Assembly: GCA_944739405.2 (NCBI GenBank)
Contig: OX123193.2
Coordinates: forward strand, 24,045,516 to 24,109,515
DNA: 64,000 bases
Reading direction: 5' to 3'
Source: Euclidia mi
Taxonomy: Eukaryota > Arthropoda > Insecta > Lepidoptera > Erebidae
Both the position numbers and the translations under genes were made by a program. The notes beneath the pieces were generated by a model. It ran no database searches, was not told where the DNA came from, and was given only the letters and a program-made list of their open reading frames with translations. Shown piece after piece: positions 57,201 to 64,000 of this stretch (within the stretch, counting starts at the first letter, position 1; every line of letters begins with the position of its first letter).

Positions 57201-60200
57201 TGCATTGTTGCGGCGTACAGACAATACTATTACTCCTGCTCGGTGGCTCTAAAACCATTGATTACCTATCTTGGATGCTTGGCTGTTAGATTTAGCGCAC
57301 ACGTTCTGGCGCTTAGCAACACATACCTATCGCCGATTTCCCGTCGTCTGATTAAACGCCCACTTTTCGCCAGTGTTTTGATCCCACGTAATAGGTGGCG
57401 AGCCTATTGCCACTCATCGGGATATTTTGTTTGCCAGAGCCTCGTCCGTTGATCGGCAGGTGCACCACTTGCGGTGAGGTTGGCTTGGGACCCTAAGTTC
57501 TTGCTGGGAATCCTATGCACCCAAAATATCTGCAAATTAAATATCACAAATACATAGTTCGGATTCAGAACTAAGATTTCTACAGCAACCGTTGCTAAGC
57601 TACATATCAATCAAGTTGGCGGGCTTGGTCTAATTTCATACATCACACAAAATGTTGTTGTCATAAATGTTATAATACTATATTTTCTGAATGTAGAAAA
57701 TCACCCGTCTGCACCTAAATATCTCAGACATTAATCCAGTCAATTTAGGCCAAATTAGGTGCAAATCTCGGCAAATCGACATACCCAGTATTATTACCAC
57801 TTAAAAACTTGTATTTTGGGATCCTAAAACTGTTCTCAAAAGTCATATATAATTGTCACAGAAATCGAATTTTTTAACATTTTTTGCAAATATCTCGTCT
57901 TCTATGGGTTTTACGCTATTTGTATTTGTTACCAATATTGTAGAAAATTACATTCTCTACAACTTTTTTCTTAAACATTTTTTTATACCTTGTACTGTTT
58001 TCGAGATAGAGAGCGTAGAGCGCGCGTTCAGAGAATTATCTGAGGTCAACTATTAGTCTCGATCAAAAACTCGTAATATTAAGGTTATAATTTATTGCTG
58101 AACATATAATTATCATTTTTTATTAACTTTTAGTTTAAATTCAATCTTTCTTTATAATTATTTTAGAAGTTATCTATTCAATAACACTCATAATCTCTTT
58201 CGGTAATTGAAAAATGTGGATAGTATCGATCATCTCCGTTATGCACTATACGTCAAGTTAACAAAATCGAATAAACCTGTGCAGTTATCAAATATTCCAA
58301 CAACGAGTGGAGCAGCTCACCAACATTTCAGTCGCGTTTATTATCAGATTCCAACTTGGTTAGGGCATGATTTAGAACCTCAAGGATGGGGTTGGACTAT
58401 GCGTAACGGATTCCTGGAACCTATCATGACTATTTTAGCAACTGCTCCAGATGAATTACTAAACACAATCTTCTGTAACTGCTAAAGTGGCTGTGGCTCA
58501 AGATGTGGATGCAGGAAAGCGGTGTTACAGTGTTCTTTAGCTTACGGCCAGTGTAATGGACAAGCTTGTCTCAATGCTCTATCATATCAGACCGATATTA
58601 ACAATGATACAACCTTTGACCCAGAAATCATGAATGACTTGGAGACAGATGTCGTTGAAGACGGTAATGAAGAAGGTAAGGCAATTCTGCAGCAGACGAA
58701 CGATGACGACGATGATGAAGAAGAAGAAGAGAATTGAAATTAGAACTTGATCTCGAAATTGTTATTCATTTTGACTATAATAAATCTATAAAATGACGTT
58801 TGATAAAAAAATCAATTAAACATTTATTTCTTTTCTTCTTTATATATATAGAAAGTCATTGGTATAAATTAGATTAGAATTAAAATACAATTTTGGTATT
58901 TTCCTCAACAATTTCTTAATAACAGGGCCAGGTAAGTGTTATTAAATAATTTTACCCTTAATTAAAAACAGATAATTAACCAAAAAAATATAATTTAATC
59001 TAAAAGTTAATAATAGGTAATGACAATTATATGTTTAGCAATAAATTATAACCTTAATATTACGGGTTTTTGATCGAGACTACCAGTAAAGCTCAGATAA
59101 TTCTATGACCGCGCGCTCTACGCCCTCTATCTCGAAAACAATTCAAGGTATAAAAAAAATTAAATAGAAACGTTGTAGAGAATTTTATTCTCTACAATAT
59201 TGATAATAAATACAAATAGCGTAAAACCTATAGAAAACGAGATATTTGGCAAAAATATAAAATAAATCGATTTTTATGACCTTTGACCCCTGAATTTATA
59301 ACTTGCGGACATCGTGCGCGGCGCACACAGGCGCCAGGGTGACAGGGGCGCCGCGCGCCGAGATATGCGTTAATTATAACACTTATTTTCGAAAAAGGAT
59401 GCCAAAAAAGGCGCTTCACAGATTTCGCACACAGGCGCCGTTAAAAACGACATCGACAGTTAGCCCGGAATTGTTAGCCATCGACTAAAAAAAAAAAAAA
59501 GGTCATCCGCCAACTTCCGGGGGTGCCCAAGCTAGCCCACGCCACTGCACAGGCGCTTCATAGATTTCGCACACAGGCGCTGGATTGGGTCGGAACGGCC
59601 CTGATGCCACAATACAAGTTTTTACGTGGTAATTACTGGGTATGTCGATTTTCCGAGGTCAACCCCTATATTGACTGGACTACATCTCCAAAGGTTAAAA
59701 GGTCTAAAAGTAGGTAGCTAAAACCATGCACCTCTGTTCGAAGAATTTCCTCTAACGCACATCGGCATTTGAATAATATAACCTGCTTGATTTTATTTAA
59801 TTATAAGTATACAACACGTTTAACTTTCTAATATTAAAACTTAATCATAACAATTTAATTACCAAAATGATTCTGTGGTGGGTACAATAGGTACAAAACA
59901 TTACATAAGCACAACTTTATTATAAGTCAACAACACAATATCATTTACAACGATGATAAACTCGTGACCCTGACATTGACTGACATTATTTCTACTTGAG
60001 TAGATATCATTATAACCAATACTTAGCTGATATTCCGAACGTTTTTATCTTACGTTGACAGGGCGTGGAAACAAACGACGGATCTTGTTTTTTTAAGGCA
60101 CTGGAAGAAGGCAAACCGTACAAAATAGAGGTGGCCCGTATGCCGCAGAATGTGCCAATAGCTGGATACAATGCTTTTCACACGGCACAATCACTTATTG

Positions 60201-62645
60201 ACAAAATGGTATGTCGTATAAACGTATGAATCATATTTGTACCCTCATTACACGCTACATTCCAGTATCTGCATTGTATTACCGACTGTACTTTAGACTG
60301 GAACTTTATTCTATAAATGAATGCATTATGCAGGTATTAGTCAATAACGACTCGATAGCACAAGCGATAGCATATTTGGCGGAAGAAGAGAAATTGGTCG
60401 TAGAACGCAGGGGAGCACTGGGCTTAGCAGCGCTTTTCTCTGATCCCAACGTAGTACCAGAGCTACGATGCAGAAAGTATGTCCAAAATGTATTTTCTTA
60501 AAACATTGTATATGTCCCTACAGTATTTAACGTTTCATTTTGGCACCTTGCCTCAGAACATAGCTTAAAGATTTAGAACGCGTACGCAATATAGGATCAT
60601 TCGGGCGTTTTAGGCACTTTTAGGCTGTGATGTTGTATGTCAAATTTGGCACATACCTACTGGTAAATATTTTATGTCCTTTTATGTAATAAGTCATCGC
60701 GCATAATGACTACTGGTTATATAATTTATATTATTTAGATTTACCTACCAGCATTTATTTATTCCAGCGTGGTATGCATTCTCACTGGCTCGAACATCCA
60801 CAGTATGGCATGGCCTCGAGCTCTACTACGCGCCAAGATTATTGAAGGACGACTTTTGTGTATAGAAGTAAATGTGTTTCCTACATTTTATTAATTTCTG
60901 CACGTTCAGTTTCCTCTATTTGTTTTCTTTTTTGCTGTTAAACTCTACCCTGTCTTGTGTGTGACGCTCATTATCTTCTTTTATCGGAGCCAGACCATAT
61001 GAATGAGCTCTATATTCTTATTTTCATGTATCTGACCAATTTCGGCGTCAGACTTTATAGTCCGCCAAAACATAGACCATCTAGTACTTTCCCTTGCTTC
61101 TTAAGAAGATACCTACTTTGATTTAGCTACCACCCTTTTTATTTAAGTCATCGTTTACTGTACGTGACATGGTTCAGGTTGTAGGTGCTAAAAACCGTCC
61201 AAATACTTGCAGCCATAATTTCAATAAACACAATTACTGTTTTAGATGATGCTCGGCCCAATATGGGAATTTAAGAAAGTGTTTCACGTACTTGCTAATT
61301 TAAGATGCAATATTATACATTTGCTGCAAGAAAGTGGTAGCTCGGACATGTCAGCCGATATGCATAATTCTATCGTAAGTATAGTCACTCACAATAACAA
61401 CAAATAATTATTGTAATGTATTTGTTTGGGATTTTACTACAGCTGTTGCTGGCAGATTACATCAGATAATAATAATGGCCGACACCATAGAAGAAGTCCA
61501 ATTTTACAGTTTGACTCTTTCAGCTGCCAATTGCCATAAGGATTGAATGGTAAAAGTAGTAGATTTATACATTAAGAATTGTCATAGGACACCTGGCTTA
61601 ATAAGGCTTTAGATACCCCACGTCTTACTTCCATAACGGTGTTCGGCGCATTGATTGACTCACTCCAAGATTTTCGACAAAAATTATTATTAATGATGTT
61701 ACAAAAGTAAAAAGAAGTAGATATGTTATAGGCGTACCAAAAGCAGGACCCTAAACATAAGCCAGTTGGCAAGTCTGACTTATGTGTGTGTGACGTCGCG
61801 AGCCGGCGTCAAAGTGAAACTGACACATCTTGTCAACCGAAAATAAAATAAAATATTACGGAGTTATCGATGTGTGCGTTAGTGTACCGTTTCTACGGTT
61901 TGATTATTACGTAGGTAACGTATCTACCTCTTGTAATATCATTGATTATTAAGATCTTGAAGTGGGCCAATTAGATTCTGCATCAGTCATTCCGTCATTC
62001 CTACCAGAAATGGTCGAGAATATATACAGCGAGGGTGGTGTTTGTTAAAAATCTATAGAATCGCTTCATTTCCCCAGCCCCGTTTTGCGTGGCTTGGTTT
62101 AGCGGAGAGCGGTGTTAGAGCATATTAAAAATAATGCGATGAACAAACAGGCAGAATTTACTATTCCATTTTCTGGTCACCTCTGCAAAGAACTCACTAC
62201 AAAACCCAACTAAGTATCCTCGCATCGCTCAGTGGCGTAGCACTTCTCTGGTGGAAGATGTCGCATCGTTAGTTCGTTACACAGTTTTGTTACTCATCCT
62301 CTAATCGCTCAGCCATCTAGCGTGGAGCCTACCTCTGGTGGAAACGTTGACTGAGCATCTTAATACCTTGGTCAGGGTTAGGTTATCCTGGTTGCATCCA
62401 AGACTTTCGTATTGCAACCTGTGGTCCACTTACTGGTCTAACCAGATTTGACGGTATATAACCTTTTTAATTAAAATGATTTTTTCCCCCAGATGACTGT
62501 AATGTGTGAAACTCGTGGCTGGCGACACGCGGATACTATAAAAAACGTGATGAATAAGCTCTTCCCCGGCGTATGCAACTTTTCAGATGAATTTGAGACT
62601 GCTCAGTACAAGTGCCAATGCTTCCCTAAAATATGGAATATTTAA
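54241..62645 (+). CDS. ACT-domain threonine dehydratase paralog lacking the PLP lysine (gene 2)
   Basis: Eleven exons: 54241-54372, 54601-54729, 55011-55081, 56115-56211, 56295-56488, 56861-57023, 60062-60208, 60334-60476, 60768-60867, 61246-61374, 62493-62645; all GT-AG, 485 codons, no stops. The N-terminus is basic and Pro-rich (MPKRKAKKVVQEPPTPPE), absent from gene 1. The PLP-lysine motif reads SFHERGA: His113 (CAT) stands where Lys is essential. The Asn loop is SLGNWA (137-142) instead of SAGNHA. The phosphate loop VGGGGLIAG (239-247) is intact, better than in gene 1. The ACT-type half is kept (LCIEMMLGPIWEFKKVFHVL; TVMCETRGWRHADTIKNVM), but VEGAGA has become VERRGAL and GGN is GSN. Most likely a conserved non-catalytic paralog that could bind a ligand or pair with an active subunit; that role is inference. 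Confidence 0.87.
55339..55576 (+). repeat. Dispersed repeat copy in intron 3 of gene 2
   Basis: ATCATCATCATCAGCCTTTA to AATCCGTCACCACACGGAC, full-length member of the 25441 family. Confidence 0.8.
55590..55795 (+). repeat. Dispersed repeat, second copy of the 18690 family
   Basis: AAAATCCTTGCATTACTGAC, TGGCATGTATGTTCCTTGGG and AAGAAGGGATTTCCCG match 18690-18890. Confidence 0.6.
55845..56082 (-). repeat. Diverged inverted copy of the 25441 repeat
   Basis: TCCGTGTGGCGACGGATTAA to AGAGGCCTAAATCCAGCAGG. It is inverted relative to the copy 270 bp upstream, and its right edge is only about 32 bases before the exon 4 start at 56115. Confidence 0.6.
57340..57515 (-). repeat. SINE fragment (reverse)
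   Basis: TTAAACGCCCACTTTTCGCC, GATCCCACGTAATAGGTGGC and TTGGGACCCTAAGTTCTTG match 43690-43845. Confidence 0.7.
58207..58737 (+). pseudogene. CXC (tesmin-like) cysteine-rich transposon protein, C-terminal part
   Basis: The frame is open except for one TAA at 58483-58485. HLRYALYVKLTKSNK and HFSRVYYQIPTWLG lead to GWGWTMRNGFLEPIMT, then after the stop SGCGSRCGCRKAVLQC and CGQC-like YGQCNGQACLNA, a zinc-binding CXC pattern, and an acidic Asp/Glu tail. Similar Cys-rich ends occur in uncharacterised arthropod transposon proteins from memory. The N-terminal part is deleted and there is no ATG. Its position between matching inverted repeats supports element origin. Confidence 0.5.
59290..59610 (+). 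repeat. GC-rich insertion with duplicated block and poly-A
   Basis: GCGCTTCACAGATTTCGCAC plus ACAGGCGC occurs near 59411 and again, with one change, near 59553; CGCACACAGGCGCC also at 59323. A14 lies at 59487-59500. It breaks the pairing of the surrounding inverted repeat. Confidence 0.5.
59720..60060. other. End of intron 6 of gene 2
   Basis: AT-rich; nothing recognised. Confidence 0.3.
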
Positions 62646-63125
62646 TTAGATTTCGGTCAAAGACCTCGTTAACACATAATTTTTCACTTTGAAAAATAGT
62701 AAACTCGCGTCATTGCAATCAAACTTATATTGTGTCTCGTTACCTGTCCTGCAATGCGCAAATCAACAAAAAATCTTAGTGATCAGAGACATCTGTAAAG
62801 TCCTGTTTTATGGTCGGTATCTAGGTACTTTACTCATTTAAGAAATCAAAATTGATCAAAATGGATATTGTTTGATGTGTATATAAAATATAGAATTTCA
62901 AGTACTTATGATATATGTTTTATTTTTACATAAATATTTAAACTTAAACGCACACAGCGTTAACACTTCTAACAACATAACACACACATTGGCGCGAGGC
63001 ACAACGACGGGCTCAGCGACTCGCGCGCCCCCAGTACGACATATCGATCACACGTTGTTTATATCAATTTACAAACCTATTGTAGAACCTGGATTATACT
63101 TACTACCTTTTCATCATACAGTCCA
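62646..63125. other. 3' flank of gene 2
   Basis: No AATAAA at normal distance from the stop; the nearest A-rich candidate is TATAAAATATAG near 62881. No other gene seen. Confidence 0.3.
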
Positions 63126-63129
63126 CTCT

Positions 63130-63285
63130 TTTATTTATCTGGCCCTATCTACGTGTAGATTTGGAGATCATCTGCATATAGGTGATAGCAACAGCGAAGG
63201 TCATTTGAAATAGAATTTAAAACAATTGCGAAGAGTAGAGGAGACAACACGCCACCCTGGGGCACACCAACAGTTATGTTACACC
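63130..63285 (-). pseudogene. LINE reverse-transcriptase catalytic-core fragment
   Basis: Minus strand: TVGVPQGGVLSPLLFAIVLN, SISNDLRCCYHLYADDLQIY then a stop. The YADD catalytic pair is present. Close to the LINE at 39250-40700. Confidence 0.75.
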
Positions 63286-63324
63286 AACATACAATACCTC
63301 ATATATTAGATTGCATCGTTGGTC

Positions 63325-63535
63325 TCGCGGCATAAATGTGCTACAATCTCGTCGTCGGGTTCGATTCCCGGATCGGGCAAAGTGTTATTGGATGTTTCCG
63401 TTAGGAAATTCTCAGTAGCAGCACGGAGTCTGGTAATGTGCCCGGTACGGCAATAGGCTCGCCCCTATTACGTGGGACCTAAAAATTAATGGCGAAATTT
63501 TTGCGTGAGTCTATAAATAAATAAAAATAAATAAA
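63325..63535 (+). repeat. tRNA-derived SINE
   Basis: B box GGGTTCGATTCCCGGATCGG, body CAGCACGGAGTCTGGTAATG, tail GTCTATAAATAAATAAAAAT. Same family as 12005-12280. Confidence 0.75.
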
Positions 63536-63784
63536 AAATATACTTAGTAGAACGGGAAGAAACTAGAAATATCATAATGTATTTGATAGGTAGTACTCCT
63601 TAACTAAGGATTTGAACCTGGTTACCGTCTGAGCATGTCTTTTAATTAGGTAAACGGTAATGCATTCCATAGACGAACAGCTGTGACAGAAAATGGTTTA
63701 TCATAAAAGGTTGTGAAATGTACCGGTATGTATCTTCAGTTTCATATTTTCTGATGACCTTTAAATAACGGTTATATAACAATA

Positions 63785-64000
63785 ATGTCCTCCTGACCGA
63801 TTTCGGCCACGGCGGCTTGTCTATATATGAAACTTGCCAACTGCGCGGGACATATTATAGTGCACAAGTGTGTGCACATACACAAGTGCACTCTCTATTC
63901 CCTCACTCTGGGACGCCATATGCGACACGACCGGAGAGAGATTGGGCGCAGGACCAACGGCTTAAAGTGCTTTGCGAGGCACGGGGGTGTGACACCGCCA
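63785..64000 (+). repeat. Widespread lepidopteran repeat, running off the window
   Basis: CTGACCGATTTCGGCCACGG, GGGACATATTATAGTGCACA, CACTCTCTATTCCCTCACTC and GGCGCAGGACCAACGGCTT. I know this arrangement from many lepidopteran genomes; its class is unclear to me. Confidence 0.6.

Larger units (their letters stand above)
57735..59690 (+). mobile_element. DNA element with ~400-bp inverted repeats in intron 6 of gene 2
   Basis: AAATCGACATACCCAGTA near 57775 pairs with TACTGGGTATGTCGATTTT-like sequence near 59635; AAACTTGTATT with AATACAAGTTT; TACGCTATTTGTATTTGTTA with its complement near 59210-59230; ATTAAGGTTATAATTTATTG near 58078 with its complement near 59045. Outer limits uncertain. It encodes a CXC-type protein end. 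A GC-rich insertion (59290-59610) splits the right arm. Confidence 0.65.

Noticed and set aside
54241..62645. Gene 2 as a dead pseudogene
   Set aside because: Eleven exons open with proper splice sites and phases, conserved glycine loop and ACT region; loss of the lysine alone does not make it a pseudogene.

Overview
The window is eukaryotic nuclear DNA, almost certainly from a moth or butterfly. It is AT-rich and intron-containing, with many TAGGTACCTA-type words and tRNA-derived SINEs, LINE tails and short dispersed repeats of the kind that crowd lepidopteran genomes. These assignments rest on reading the sequence and on family knowledge; no database search was run.

Only two host genes are well supported, both on the + strand. 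They are a diverged tandem pair of PLP fold-type-II amino-acid dehydratases (threonine ammonia-lyase / serine racemase superfamily), each with a C-terminal ACT-like domain. Gene 1 (14354-27941, nine exons, 449 codons) keeps the PLP lysine in a CFKERG motif, an STGNHG loop and a glycine-rich phosphate loop. Gene 2 (54241-62645, eleven exons, 485 codons) keeps an open frame and GT/AG splice sites. Its PLP-lysine motif reads SFHERGA, with His for Lys, and its Asn loop reads SLGNWA, so it looks like a pseudoenzyme. About 26 kb of transposon-filled DNA separates them. A possible 5' exon of an unidentified minus-strand gene lies at 34166-34234.

The rest is mobile-element strata. 0-9 kb: an endonuclease fragment, a 2.1-kb foldback element with an 8-9 bp target duplication, Harbinger fragments, and a P-element-like (THAP) remnant. 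9-13 kb: a deleted Ty3/gypsy element and an inverted-repeat element carrying SINEs. 14-28 kb: gene 1, whose introns hold MITEs with readable target duplications (hAT, Tc1/mariner, TTAA type), a Harbinger deletion derivative, SINEs and a GC-rich block. 28-34 kb: a second P-like copy split by a piggyBac-like element, a LINE end, a foldback with 32-bp repeats, and a DDE transposase fragment interrupted by a dispersed repeat. 35-41 kb: two non-LTR retrotransposons. 41.7-53.9 kb: a terminal-inverted-repeat element, a 5'-truncated BEL/Pao element, then a second copy of the first element. That second copy is split by a 3.3-kb insertion containing a palindromic 120-bp coding-type minisatellite and two nested MITEs. 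54-64 kb: gene 2, whose sixth intron holds a DNA element encoding a cysteine-rich CXC protein, then SINE and LINE fragments.

Gene 1 probably deaminates threonine or serine under ACT-domain control. Gene 2 may have become a regulatory or binding partner, but that is inference.
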